Shown piece after piece: positions 45,513 through 57,469 of a stretch of DNA of 64,000 bases. A program made the position numbers and the translations under genes. The DNA is taken from the NCBI GenBank assembly GCA_013339765.2, contig CM023449.1, forward strand, positions 114,437,070 through 114,501,069, written 5' to 3'. This DNA comes from Haemaphysalis longicornis. Lineage: Eukaryota; Arthropoda; Arachnida; Ixodida; Ixodidae. Numbering within the stretch: the stretch's first letter is position 1; the number at the start of each line of letters is the position of its first letter. Under the pieces are notes generated by a model. The model was not told the origin of the DNA, did not search any database, and saw only the letters and a list, made by a program, of their open reading frames with translations.

Positions 45513-48500
45513 GTTGTCATAACGATTAAGTATGCTACTTCCATCAACTATACATTGTTGTGGAAATGCTGAGCTCACTGCTTGCGCAGTTTCGATATTA
45601 CCAGCGGAGCTGTTGTAGTTCGAGCCTTCTGGTGGGTCTGCTGAATGTCGTGCGTCACACAAGGGTTCCCAGACGTGGCCGTGGCTCCGCACAAACCGGT
45701 TGCTAAGGCCGCCGGTAGATGACGCCATGGTCTCGCCGCTAACGTCGTCGCTGAAACCATTTCCTAGGCCCATCGATAGATGTCGCATTACTCTTAAAGG
45801 GGCAGGTTCCTCTCCCTCAAGGCCAGGGAGGAAGAGAGAGAGCCTGCCACTGAAGTTTAGCTGCCGATTCCTCTGCGCGAACCGTGAAATTTCCAGACGA
45901 CGTCAATTCCATTCTTGGCCAAGCGCCCATTGACATCCTAGCCGAAGCAAAAAATTTACTGCTCCGCTTTTTCAGCAGATTGTACACCGGGTGGAACTGC
46001 GTTTATCTTGGTTTTTGTATATCCAACTTCCTTTCCCGGGTATTTTATTCTATTCTTCCTTTTTAGGAGGAAATGTACAAGATGCGTAGCTTTGATTTCG
46101 CCACTTGATTTTTGCAATATTATATTTCCTTCCATACTATCTATTTGTTGGCTTTTCAGAATTCCGTTCCACTGGCATATTTGTGTTACTACAGCCATAT
46201 GCCTTTTTTGTAGAAGTGCATGGTGGACCTTGGGTGGACCAATTTAGCTAATTTTTATATCGTGTTTCCAATGGCTTGTTTATCTAGCCTGTTCAGTTCA
46301 GTCTTCGTTTTTTGGAGATGAAGTATGAGATTTCATTTCATTTATTACAACCTTAAATTCAATTGTTTTATTTCGTGAGTACGTTTTTATTTATATTAGT
46401 TGCTCGTTTTAAATTTTGAAGTCTCTTTCGGAACATTTACTTTCATTAACGACACCTTTATGAATAAAGGCCATATATTTTATATCAAAAAGACTCATGA
46501 TATGGCATGGCGCTGCAGCATTCTTACAGATTGGAATATTTTAGTATATCAAGTAACGGGTTCAACGCCATTTCTATCTACTTGTCAAAGCGAACATTTT
46601 GTGTCAGAGTCGTGTAAGGCCAGGCAAACGTCCACGTGCGGGAAAATTTCGTAACTCGAGGGCGGGTTTTGGTCTGTTCGTTGCTTGTAGTCAAGAATAA
46701 TAATTTGCTTCAGAAGCAATTGCCACCCTCACTCTTCTGTTGAATGTATGTGCACGATGTACAAATATCTTTTTAAACCAAGTTATAAGCCCATATGTGA
46801 AAATCCCGTCCAGCTAGAGGTATACATTCTTGCTTGCTGGGCATACTAAAATGGTTTTAAACTCAATCTTGAGAAAATACCTGTGTTGAAACTTCCAAGA
46901 CGCGTAGGAGCCAGCCCAATTCTGATGTAAAGCTGTATAGTGACTCCATTGCATACTCCAACGTCGCTCACCACATCGAGCCGGCTGCGAGCATGGAGGG
47001 CTGCGGTGAAGCCGCTTTTGAAGCAACAAACGCCGTTCCGAATATCAAGCGCAGCGTCCAGGGCTCTTGGCTGGCACCATTCAGGCTGGCGCCTTTACAT
47101 CACCTCTTCCGGGGGTCATAGCCGTCTCATCTTATCTTCTCTCGGGCAACCCTAACATAGCATGACATCAACCCTCTTCACTAAAGCCCTGTCCACTAGT
47201 CGTCCTTGCCCGCGCCTCTGATAGTGACGCACGATTTACGGATTATCAATCGTGGCTGGAGAAGAACGGGAGGATCGGTCAGCTAACCACTCGCAGTAAG
47301 TTCAATTTCACAGGCGATGATGTTCGAACCAGACGCACTTTGCCGATAGAGACATTTTAAAATAAAGTATTCTCCCTGTAGCCCTCCTTCACCGCCCAGA
47401 GAAAACAGGAGATTGGAAGCTCGGGCGGCTCGATTAGTCACCTGCAGTGCCTCTTGTTCCTGTTGCCGATACTAATAACGAGATTTTAGGAGCTTCCTAG
47501 CCGGTATATAGCCTGCAGAAGCCCGGGCGCTCCCCGTCGTTGATTATTGACTTGGCTAGTTGCGCACCAACGCTTTTCGCATACAAAACTGAAATCATGA
47601 CAGATCACGGAATAGTGAAGGGAGCAGCTTGCTTCGCAGTGTATAAAAGCTGTAGTTTCTGTTTTTAGACACGTTGAACTTATAACAAGCTTTCATGTAC
47701 GATTATTGATGTACGATGTACAAATATACACTTCGCAACTATTTCAGAAAAACATCTGTACATGCCTCTCCAATGAGCTCTCGCCGTTCACCACTTTTGT
47801 GATGTCCCAAACCGTGGTAGCCAAAAGCGCACGAGGAGTCGTCCCCTGTTTTCACGTTACTAGCATTTTCTGTCTTATTAAACAACTGCTAGTGGCGAGA
47901 ATGGTTGATTTATTTCTCGGCACCGTAATCTGTCGTTACAGGCCAACTTATTTCCATTATTTGTGTCCTTTTCTTCTTGTGCGTATCTTTTTCTGTCGTT
48001 TTATTGCCTCTTCCTGGGCAGCCGAAAAGTGTGCGCATATTTTTAAGAATGCAGTTTTTCTATTGCATGGAAAGAAAATTCACCTATATCTCGTTTCAAA
48101 TTGTCGCATAGCCGCCCTAACATCACAGCCTGCATTTACGAATTCAAAGAACTTTAGCCTCATCTAAACAGCTCTCGCTGGCAATAATCCCCCTTTTAAG
48201 CTCCACCACGAGAAGCCGTTCCACGAAGGCGTTTTATTACGTGGAGCTGAAATTTCTTGTTCTGCTCAATTCACTTTCTTCGTGTTCATTATACTTCATG
48301 GTTGGGCCCTCCAGAGGATAATGAGGGTAGCTTGAATCTCGTCATTGTTAACCTTTTTTATCCTCGTGCCTCCGAATACCCCTGTTTTCTTTTGTCCTCT
48401 TCTTTCCTTATGGTCCTCTTTTCCCAGAATCCCTAATGATCTCTGGAAGCCCGAGCGAGCTATGTCGTCAAAAGCCCAATCCTTAGGGCGTAATTTACAG

Positions 48501-49121
48501 CGCCCCACATCGCTATTTGCCGGAGGCTGAATCCTTTTTCTCGTATCAGTATATATGAAAGAGAAAGACGGGTTCAATGACGTTTCAACGAAATACTGCA
48601 GCGGTAAGCGAGCAGCCGACTAAGGGTGCCTAATTTTAATTAGCTTAAAAATGTCTGTCTTGGGGTGTAATAAAATGGGACAAATGGGCACGTTCCGAGA
48701 CGTTCAGCAGACACAAGCAGAGTACGCAAACAATGGACAAAATACCATAATTTGAACTGCAGCACTAAACTCGCAAGTGAAGCTGTTCCTTTTGTTCTGG
48801 ATGTTCTTTATGCCGGATATGTACTGGTTTGCGGGAATGTACTGGTGCATACCGCAAATGAAATGGTTTGATGCTTTCCAGTGGCACGAAACTTGCGTAG
48901 TGCCGGATGTTCCCCGCAGTTTGGAAAACGGATACGGCACTGGATTTTAGTTGATCCAGAACTGCAGTTCTCGAGCCTAAAATCAACACAAAGTGTGATT
49001 GTGGTTATTTCATCTCTGTTGCGCGTGTAGCAGTAAACGAAATGTGAAGAAGTTATTTTGGCAGAAAATTTTATTCCTACCTTCCAAGTGAAGTTGTTTT
49101 CGGGCGTCATTTTTAAGGTTA
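45513..49121. other. Unassigned stretch
   Basis: No gene is recognised. A GC-richer patch at about 45590-45960 contains two overlapping opposite frames without motifs. The remainder is AT-rich with only short frames. Confidence 0.35.
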
Positions 49122-50068
49122 CAGTTAAATCTGGATATGACAAAGTCGACAAAAATTTGCAATTTTTCGTTAAACCAGTTCTCGTTACATCCAGGTTTAA
49201 CCGTACAGAAAAACCTGAATTTAACAAGTTGATCAAAAATTTGCAATTTTTTGTTACATCCAGGTTCTCGTTACATCCATGTTCCGAGTTAAAGCTTGCG
49301 TGAATGAACCATAAACGAATCAAAATGCTAGGCATGAGTGATGGTGAACTCACCCTTCAAGAATTTATTTTACAGTGACAAACTGCGTGATTTCCGTCTG
49401 CTGCTGTCCCACGAGCTTAGTCACTGCACGGCACTCCAAAGAAGCAGGGTCCCTTTTCCCGTGTTCACTATCGGAACTCACGTAGCACTTTTGCTTTTGC
49501 CACTTTTAGGTCCCTTAGCGCGTTTCAGGAAGCAAACGTGTGCTAAAAGGACCCCTTTTTTGCGAACTTGATGCTCTTTCCCGAACTCTGTATTGATGAG
49601 AGAGTGATGTACTGGGCAATGGCATTCTTGTTTTTCCTGCCGGTGCGCACGGCATATAAAATTTGGAACTTGTATTAGAAGGACAAAACTTTTTTGGTTT
49701 CTTGCAGCAGAAATCACCTGCGACGAACCGACACCACGAATAGCAGTAGGGACGCGTGACTACACTCTGAAAGGCAGGCTAGCACGTGGAAACGCACAGG
49801 CGTAGCACATGGAAACGCACGGTAATTCCCGGTGAGGGCGAAATTCTCTAAATTAAAGAATTTCTCCAGCCGATTTTTCGGAAAAAGTGTCAAAAACAAT
49901 GGCTTATCAGCGTAGCGAATTTATTACATCAATGTTAATTAACGCAAAGCCTTCGTTACATAGAGCTCACAAACACGTTGGTTTAAGGGGCTAGTATAGA
50001 GGAATTGAAAAACTTCGTTAAATCCAGGCATTCGTTACATAGAGGTTCGTTACAACCAGGTTTAACTG
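49122..50068. mobile_element. TIR element (Tigger/mariner-like), tandem unit 1
   Basis: It starts CAGTTAAATCTGGATATGAC after TA (49120-49121) and ends in the complement of CAGTTAAACCTGGTTG. The interior is non-coding. Matching landmarks with the next unit include CTAGGCAT(G/T)AG and GTGAACTCACC, ACTCCAAAGAAGCA, CACGTGGAAACGCAC, and AACAATG(G/A)CT(T/C)ATCAGCG. The left end carries its terminal ~80 bp twice (49122-49203 and 49204-49290). At 947 bp it has no transposase and is a non-autonomous copy. Confidence 0.82.
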
Positions 50069-50070
50069 CA

Positions 50071-50903
50071 CAGATAAACGTGGTTATAATGAAGTCGATA
50101 GATATTCGCAATCTTTCGTTACCTGCAGGTTTAGAGTTAAGGCTCGCTTGAATCAAGTCGAAACAAACAAAATTCTAGGCATTAGTAACAGTGAACTCAC
50201 CTTTCAAAGATTTATTCCGCAGTGGAAAACTGTGAGTCACGCCTGATGCTTTTCCGCGAGGTTAGGCAATACAGGGTGCTCCAAAGAAGCAACGTTACCT
50301 ACCTCCGTATTCGCAAACGTAAGTCAGGTATCAATTCTGTCTTTTAAAACTATTCTGTGCCCTAACGGGGCAACATTTATGCTGAAAAGGCGCCTTTTTG
50401 CGAATTTGATGCCTTTTTTTAAACCCAAAACTCTTGAGAGCCTGCTAGCTGGGACAATGCATCGGGAGGCGACGTTTTCTGCTCTCGTTTGTAGAGACGG
50501 CATTTAAAATTGCCATCTTGTCTTAGAAAGAGAAAACTTTCCGCAATCTGGCAGAATAACTTATCACCGACAAAACGACACCGCAGATATCAGTGAAGAC
50601 TCGCGACTAGACACGGACAGGAAGGTTAAGCACACCCGACCCCGTATTCACACGTGGAAACGCACGGTAGTTTGCTGTGGTTCGGAAATTAGTGCTTTCC
50701 TACTGTAATGTTTCAAAAAAGCGCAAAAAACAATGACTCATCAGCGTACCGAATTCGTTAAATCAAGGTTAACTGTCGCTATGTCTTCGTTGCATAGAGG
50801 TCACAAACACTTGGGCTTTAATGGGGGCGGCACTGCTGAATTAAAAATATCGTTAAATCCACGAGTTCGTCACATAGAGGTTCGTTTCATCCAAGTTTAC
50901 CTG
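50071..50903. mobile_element. TIR element (Tigger/mariner-like), tandem unit 2
   Basis: Directly after a CA dinucleotide (a decayed TA), a second copy begins CAGATAAACGTGGTTATAAT and runs in the same orientation through the same order of landmarks to a right end CCAAGTTTACCTG at 50903. It is 833 bp and diverged from unit 1 by many substitutions and indels, so the tandem is old. It is non-coding. Confidence 0.8.
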
Positions 50904-50974
50904 AATTTCTCCTATTTATCTTATCTTACTCAAGGGCACGGACATTTATCTATAATGCCGTCGGCTTTGAGGGT

Positions 50975-51050
50975 AAAATAAATAAAATAAATAAACATAC
51001 AAACAAACAAACAAATAAATGAATAAATAAATAAATAAATAAACACATAA
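50975..51050. repeat. (AAAT)n/(AAAC)n microsatellite
   Basis: AAAT units alternate with AAAC units over about 75 bp. It lies between the tandem TIR units and the second copy of the unnamed repeat. Confidence 0.9.
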
Positions 51051-51084
51051 TTATTTCTTCCGTCACTAACCCTAATTCGTCTTG

Positions 51085-51960
51085 ATCATAATCTTATCGG
51101 TGTCTAGAGCTGCTCCTGTGGTACTTCTTCGGTTGTGTGCCCAGCTCCATTGTGCAATCAAAGCTCCGTTAACACTTCAGCGACTAATTAAGAAGGAACA
51201 GATGCCGATTCGAAGCACTTCGCCAGCTTTCGTTCACAAAAAACTGAAACACATGCATTCAAGGGAAGCAAAACGAAGAGGCTTATTCATCAAATTCCTT
51301 AAATAAAGGGTAAACTGGGTCCACGCTACTTCATCGCCCCTAAACGGTTGTTGAAATACGTCGAACGAATGCTGAGCACACGGTTCCCACACTCTGGCTC
51401 ACGCTTACGTTACTCACTCGACAGCCACTCTAAGCGGCACACTCTCCGCGGACGCCAGCCGTACACAAATATCTACAGGACGTGCGTAGTCCACAGAAAA
51501 AAGGACATTCAGAAGACTTTCATTACACTCAACACTTGACGCACAAAGCCGCAAGTACGGTGGCTAAAACGGAAATGCACTCTTAATAAAATAGTGAAGA
51601 CGGTCGCAAACAATGAAATAATAAAAACGCCTTCAAAGCCCGTGCAGTTTTTTCTTTGTGAAGTATACTCAGTTTGCGAGAAAATAACTATATTTGTACC
51701 ATCACTGTGGCCAAATCTTCAGTTCTGAACACTTTCACAATGTCCATGTCGCGCATATTAGTCTGAAAACGTATTGATGACCAGAAGAAGTTCAGCATTT
51801 CGCTCACACTACAGCCTCTTAAGGTCGTTGGAGCACTCACGCTGGAGTTTTGCTTACCATGAAAATACTATGTTGATGTTCCAGGTATCTATTTTCGGAA
51901 GACTTCATGTTGAATTATTCGTAACATAGTTACCATAAACACCAAAATTTAGGACACCAA
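51085..51960. repeat. Unnamed dispersed repeat, copy 2
   Basis: It aligns with 29065-29650 plus 31018-31205. This copy is uninterrupted, so it shows the layout: a left end near GTGTCTAGAGCTGC, a central part with GGCTCACGCTTACG, an AT-rich part with CTTAATAAAAT, and a right part with CTATTTTCGGAAGACTTCAT. It is about 0.87 kb long. It ends where a SINE copy begins at 51967, so the true right end may be lost. There is no evident protein, TIR or LTR. Confidence 0.72.
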
Positions 51961-51966
51961 AGAGCT

Positions 51967-52112
51967 GATTGATTGATTGCAGGGTTTAACGCGCCGACGC
52001 AACGCAGGCGATGAGGCGCGCTGTAGTGGAGGACCCCGGATTAATTTTGACCACCTGGGGATCTTTAACGTGACCCGAAATCTCGTACACGCGGGCCGAA
52101 ATCTCGTACACC
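51967..52112 (-). mobile_element. SINE copy (Ruka-like), truncated, with internal duplication
   Basis: The reverse complement matches the 3' half of the 45-kb SINE (GGGTTTAACGCGCCGACGC, GGCGATGAGGCG, GGATTAATTTTGACCACC, GGGGATCTTTAACG). At its inner end CGAAATCTCGTACAC occurs twice in tandem (about 52076-52112). The head is missing. Confidence 0.82.
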
Positions 52113-53470
52113 GACGTGGCCCCAACAATCAGCCATCTCGTTTGGTACTGCGGCGCACTAAATTTGCTTCGCGCAAAACACCATCCCGACAGGGTCCACT
52201 TAATAGGGACTGGCTCAGGCCACGTGGTCGGCACAAGACATATTGGTCGCGTTGTGGCACTTCATGTGTGAGGCAGCCATGGCCGGATATCACTCACCCA
52301 CTCCTTAAACCGTGTGGTTTCGAGCCATCCTAATGAAAATTTGTCTGTCTGTCGGACGTCGCTTGCCGACAACGTATGAAAGCATCCACCTACCGCGCAA
52401 TGCACAGAGAAGAAGGCCGGGCTTGCCTTTCATTCGTGGCCAAGCTGGTTCTGACTAAGTGACAGCGGCACTTCTCTTTTCCAGGCTCTCGGCGAGTCCC
52501 GAGGTCAGGCGGAGCTTTATGCGCCGATTCACGCGATGCGTTAAGGCTTTTTTGCAGGCAAATGAAGGTGAAATCGTTTGCGACGGCGAAAGTTTGCTCG
52601 ACAAGATTAGTATAGCTCTGCTCTGATCCACTAATCACGAGCCAGTGATCAATGGAAAGTCTACCAGATAAACCGCGGATTGACTGCTTAGATGGGCTGA
52701 CTCTCCATTGATAGTTTATGATGACGTGTCAGGTTCCCTTCTCGACACAAGAACACAGGCTGCTGTTGTATTCCTGAGCGCCTTCGCGCGTTCATCAATG
52801 CACATCAAAGGGCATGTCATCAAATAATCTTAGTTTTCACGTGAATGCACTGTACATTATGGCCTCGAGGCAGGGCAGAAGAAAACAATAGCATCTCCGG
52901 TGGACCCATCGCTCCCGTTTTTCTATACGGGCCACTGTGCACAGAAGGTATGGCCGATGTAGTTCAGAATACACCACAATTGCTGCTTTAACTTTATTAA
53001 AATGGCAGTGGTACTAGCCTTAGAGGAAAATATTGCCCCTTGCCGAGTGTGGGGATTCACCCCTATCCTGTCCTCTGCTTCGCACGGTATCGCCATCGGT
53101 GCAACAATCGAGGTTACGGGAACCGTGTCGGGCAGCCCCAGCCCCCTCGCGACTAGCACTCAACGACATCCCACACCACGTGTCCCCAGGGCATCACGAG
53201 CCTATCAACAGCCGCCAATACCAGACGAAATTGTGCGCTCTACTTTGGTCTGTTATCACTATTGTACCGTATTGACTTTCAACGAGTTTCTGAACTCTTT
53301 CTGTGAACATTTGTAAACATTTTAGTGATTGATTTTGGAGTAGCTTGTTCCACCACCACAGACATTTGTTGTGCAAAGGGTTGACTGCTCGGAGTACATG
53401 GAAACGGATTGTGCTTTTCTGTTTTTAGGGCAGCGCTGTTACCAATAGTCACTGAGGGCTGATATGTAGT
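52113..53470. other. Unassigned stretch
   Basis: No gene is recognised. Overlapping opposite frames near 52923-53316 show no motif. Confidence 0.35.
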
Positions 53471-54120
53471 TTATGCTAAATTGTCTTTCTGTGGTCTGTT
53501 ATCTTGCTGCGTCCCCTGATTCCAACAGTGCGGTATACGTTGCTCGTTAAAGCGAGCTACGACGGCAAGGCGAGCCCATATTTTGCTCTGCACTTTAGGA
53601 AAAGTTCTCGCCGCCACCACTGAGGATGATGGTCGTGGTGAGCACTGGCCCCGGAGCAGTAATGTCCGCCGAGGCCGTGAGGCAACGTCCCAAGGCCTCA
53701 GAGATGCATCGCAGAGCACGGCAGGGGAACCGCATCATCTTCTGTTCAGGTCGCGGCTGGTCGGTTCGGATGGTCTCGCATGGTCATAGGCTAGGGACAC
53801 GAAGCTGGGGAGCGGTGCGTTCATGGTTCAGTGGGGCTGGGGCGGGCCAACGCGATCCAACAGCCTTTGAGCGATGGTTAGTAGTCCAGACGAAACAAAG
53901 CTGGGTGCCGGGTCGGGGAAGAACTTCGAAAACTCCACCAAAACGTGTTACCTTGCGGCAGGACAGAGAAAATGAACTTTGAAAGATGCGAGCAATGTAT
54001 TTACACTATTTATACGATGTCGGTTATGATGAAGCCCACGCAGGTGGCTGTTCAGCTCTTTTTCCGGAGGTTGAGCCCACAGCCCTCTTCTTTCACTACT
54101 CCCGAGAATATCCTGGCAGA
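53471..54120 (-). mobile_element. Possible Ty3/Gypsy-type LTR end, primer-binding site and leader
   Basis: Read on the minus strand, a TATAAATAG box (complement of 54006-54014) is followed by GTAAATACATTG, a T-rich stretch, and an AAGGTAACA end near 53946. TTTTGGTGGAG (about 53933-53943) follows, resembling the post-LTR primer-binding region of Gypsy-like elements. Downstream, fragments such as LAVVARFNEQR (about 53530-53580) recall the VARFN-type wording of retrotransposon Gag proteins, but stops and shifts abound. No second LTR or Pol was seen, so this is a tentative call on a relic. Confidence 0.35.
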
Positions 54121-56607
54121 ATAATTAACGGCCTGAGTCGCGCGCTGAACATTTCAATTGGATCATATTCATTGCGCTGAAAGAATGGCTCCGGAAATGG
54201 CACACTGCAGATAAATATGAGCCTGCATTTGCCACGAATTAAGGAGAAAGCCGTCTTAATAGAATGTCTCCGGTGTATGGAAGGAATTCGTCCTTTAGTT
54301 AACTCACGGCGCTCCCAGAGCAGCCCCTTGGGGGAGGCAGTGATCAAGAATTTCAACACGTACCACAGCCGCAGATGTGATCAATAGCCAAAATGGCAAT
54401 CTATTATAAAAAAAGTTACTCGTGTCAGAAAGGATCTTGAGATAGCAATAGGAGTATTAATCGGTGCGAACATTGGAAGTGTTCATTAAATAGCCCTCGT
54501 CGCAATAGGAATGAACTCGTCACAATGGGTTTATTCCTACCGTCAGAACGTTCTACGGTCCAGGCAGCCCAGCCAGGAACAATCTTGGGCAGAGATATTT
54601 TCGGCACCCTCGCCACCGGCGGAAAAGTCTCAATTATAATCAGTGCTCATGAATGCCATACGGAGAGTGATAACTGGCGTCCTGAGCGAGAAACTGTTGT
54701 TTCTAAAGAATGGGGATTGAAATTACTGTTAAGAATTACGCTGACATGGCGTCCATCGGTTAATCTAACCGTAGTAAATACTTACATCCCACATGAGTGC
54801 TCGAATATTTGTTAGTTTTAAAGTTTAGCAAAACTGGTTTGTTATTTTTAACTTACTTCTGCTCTTTAGAGAAAACTTTCCATCTTGGGTTTCTGCCTTT
54901 TATGTGCAAAGATGCGACCAGTATTTGAATTACAACCAAGGTTTATAACTGCATTCGTTAAAAACCGAGTTCCGCTAAAACATTTTGTCCCAAGATGAAT
55001 TAATAACGTAAACCTAGTGTACTACAACTTACATATTAACAATAAAATTCAAATCGTAAAAGAGGGTGTGGTTAGGGCTTTTATTTCGTCCTGATTAGTT
55101 CCAGCTTTTGTTACTCTCCATCCTCTGCCACACACAAACTGCTGCTCAGTCACAGTGTCTTCCCTGCAAGAATGTAGGCGCGTTGCTTTGGCTGACAAAT
55201 ATCATTCCCCTCCAAACACTTGCTCATTAAAGCGCAAGCACCGCGCGTTCCGGCAGAAACTCACCTCTTAGCGTACCTCAAAACGGTCTACCTCTCTTTT
55301 GCATGAGGTACCGTGCGATTCCGCTGTTTTATGTCTGCTCACATGGCTGCGTAATCGCGCAGCTCTCCGACACTGTTTGTCTCTATCAAGGCTCCACTCA
55401 TTTGCAAGGACGTGGCGTTTTCTTTAAATGTCGGCCGCCGTGGAAGCAAGCGTGTATCCGCTAGATGCGGCACCGAATAATGGGCCTAATGTATTCTCCG
55501 AGTTCGCGATTGCGGTACACACACCGAAAAAGAGCGCCTTCTGGAGAGACGTGCGCTACTCTTGCAAGATAAGTGAGTGACAAAACTCGCCAAGAGAGGC
55601 TTGCTAGTTTAGCACGACGATGTTATTCTTGCTAACACAAATCGGTCTGCGCAAACGCAGTGGGCGATATTCGTTAGCACGCCTTACAACTAATGAGGTA
55701 ACCGGCGCTTCTGTCCTCTTCCGGAGTGACGAAAATTGTGGGGCGTCAAACATTTGCTCTCCGCGGCTGCGTGTCAAGGAATCAATTCAGGCCAGGAAAA
55801 AAAGGAGACCTTTAAAGACAAGCTGTAAGAATTTTAGTGCAAATGTATACCCACAGACAGGAAAACAGATCAGAATATGTTCAACTCGCTGCAGATTTAA
55901 ATGACCCTTTTTCAGCTGGGGAATAGGCTGTCTTGGAAAATATTTCCGCTTCGAATCTTACATTGCAAGAGTATTTACTTGTGCATCATTACCAACGTAA
56001 TACCGTAAATTTGGCCGTTGCGTTGAAAACCGCTGTAAACCTCCATAGAAAACGTTTTCATTGGATGCGACCGCTTTAGTAGTGCGTCGGTCTGGATTAA
56101 AATAAAGAGTAAATGAGCCCGCCGTATTAACCATAACTACAAGTTCCCGGCAACATTTACGGCTTCTTTCGTGGCACCTTCCGCGCCTCCTGTGCTTCAG
56201 TGCAAAATACTTGCGTGCTTGCCCTCGCTTAGCCGACGCAGTAACTGGCAGTCCAGTCGACGCCGAACCAATTTTCATTTTGAGACACGGTACGAGTGAA
56301 TCAAGTGACACCGATAAGCTCAAGGTAGACTGACAGCTTTCCTTGTTGAACTACGACGCCACGAGTCGCGGCCACAAGTGAAACAATAAGCGTCTCCGAC
56401 TAGATGTTTTTTTTTCGTAGAAGTGCCTAACAGCAGCAAGAATAATATGTCCCCCTAAAGCGCCCTAAGCAGCCATAATTCACGGGTGCTTGTCCAGCCA
56501 AGAGATTATCGCGCTGGTTTTGTTTTTTTTCTTCTCTTTATGTTCTTTCATTCGAAGGCTTTGTACTATAGGCGAGCGTATAATTCCGGGCCTATTTTCT
56601 GCTAAGG
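54121..56607. other. Unassigned stretch
   Basis: No gene, RNA or repeat is identified with confidence. Short frames are without motifs. Confidence 0.35.
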
Positions 56608-56790
56608 TTGATTGGGTATATGGTTCAACGCGCCGATGCTACGCAGGCGATGAGGCGTAGAGCAGTGGAGGGCTCCGCATTAATTTTGACCTCCTGGGGA
56701 TCTTCAACGTGCACCGAAATCTCGAACACACGGGCGTTTTAGGGGCGAAGCTCCTTAAGGCGTGGGTCTGTCCATCCTCGACGTATGTAT

Positions 56791-56968
56791 GTAGCCACCT
56801 CTAGTTTAGTTCTTGGATTGTTTACTAGATGGCGTGGCTACCTCTAGTTTAGTTCTTGGATTGTTTACTAGATGGCGGTACTTGTATATGATGAAAAGAT
56901 GCGCTTGGATTGTTTGCTAGATGGCGTGGCTACCTCTAGTTTAGTTCTTGGATTGTTTACTAGATGGC
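56791..56968 (+). repeat. Four tandem ~43-bp repeats
   Basis: Units at 56791-56833, 56834-56876, 56877-56925 (diverged) and 56926-56968 each end CTAGATGGC. Three share the run CTCTAGTTTAGTTCTTGGAT. They lie between the left terminus and the ORF of the Helentron-like element, possibly in its promoter. Confidence 0.9.
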
Positions 56969-57022
56969 GGGGAGCGTTGTAATAAAATCCGTTCGCTGTT
57001 GGCGCGCGCTCGGAGTCGCCCG

Positions 57023-57469
57023 ATGGATAAGGCTGCACATGTGCGAGCCCGCGAGGCAGAAGCGCTCCGTGAAGCTGCGCGACACCGCCGCCAAGATCCT
57101 GCCGTACGAGAGCGGGAGGCCGAAGCGTGTCGTCTGGCTGCGCGACGACGCCGCCAAGATCCCAGCATTCGAGAACGAGAGGCCCAAGCGTCACGGCAAC
57201 GGCGCGAGGACCCTGCCGTACGCGAATCGGCACGGCTGCGGCGCGAAGAGGATCTCCAAAACGTCAGAGAACGGGAAGCGGCGAGAAAGCGAGCGTATCG
57301 GCAGGCAGACCCCGATGCAGTGAGAGCTGGTGAGGCGTCTGCAAAACGCATCAGGCGAGCTCAGCCCCAAGGTGCCGACGCGCGGTTTAAGCGAGACTTT
57401 CTAGACGTTACGTTCGGACACAGATGTAGTGGGCGAACTTTCACTGAAGAGTCACGGTTTTACCGATGA
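57023..57469 (+). CDS. Arg/Glu-rich tandem-peptide-repeat ORF of the Helentron-like element
   Basis: This is an intact frame of 148 codons from ATG at 57023 (MDKAAHVRAREAEALR) to a TAG-type end at 57469. Its first two thirds are tandem ~21-residue units of the form VREREAEACRLAARRRRQDP, predicted as charged helices. Unit lengths shorten to about 17 towards the C-terminus. The closing part reads FKRDFLDVTFGHRCS, after which the frame probably diverges from the ancestral one. In larger arthropod Helitron-type proteins I recall a similar charged repeat region followed by an F-G-H/x-x-C-S-V-C-D-R-like motif; this is from memory and unverified. Its expression and function are unknown. Confidence 0.5.
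   Translation: MDKAAHVRAREAEALREAARHRRQDPAVREREAEACRLAARRRRQDPSIREREAQASRQRREDPAVRESARLRREEDLQNVREREAARKRAYRQADPDAVRAGEASAKRIRRAQPQGADARFKRDFLDVTFGHRCSGRTFTEESRFYR

Noticed and set aside
45590..46066. GC-richer patch with frames such as KFPDDVNSILGQAPIDILAE
   Set aside because: It looks slightly protein-like but has no homologue I recognise, no splice context I trust, and an opposing frame overlaps it.
52923..53316. Possible conserved peptide LGLPDTVPVTSIVAPMA (-) and its antisense frame
   Set aside because: No family was recognised and both strands are open. Not enough to call a gene.
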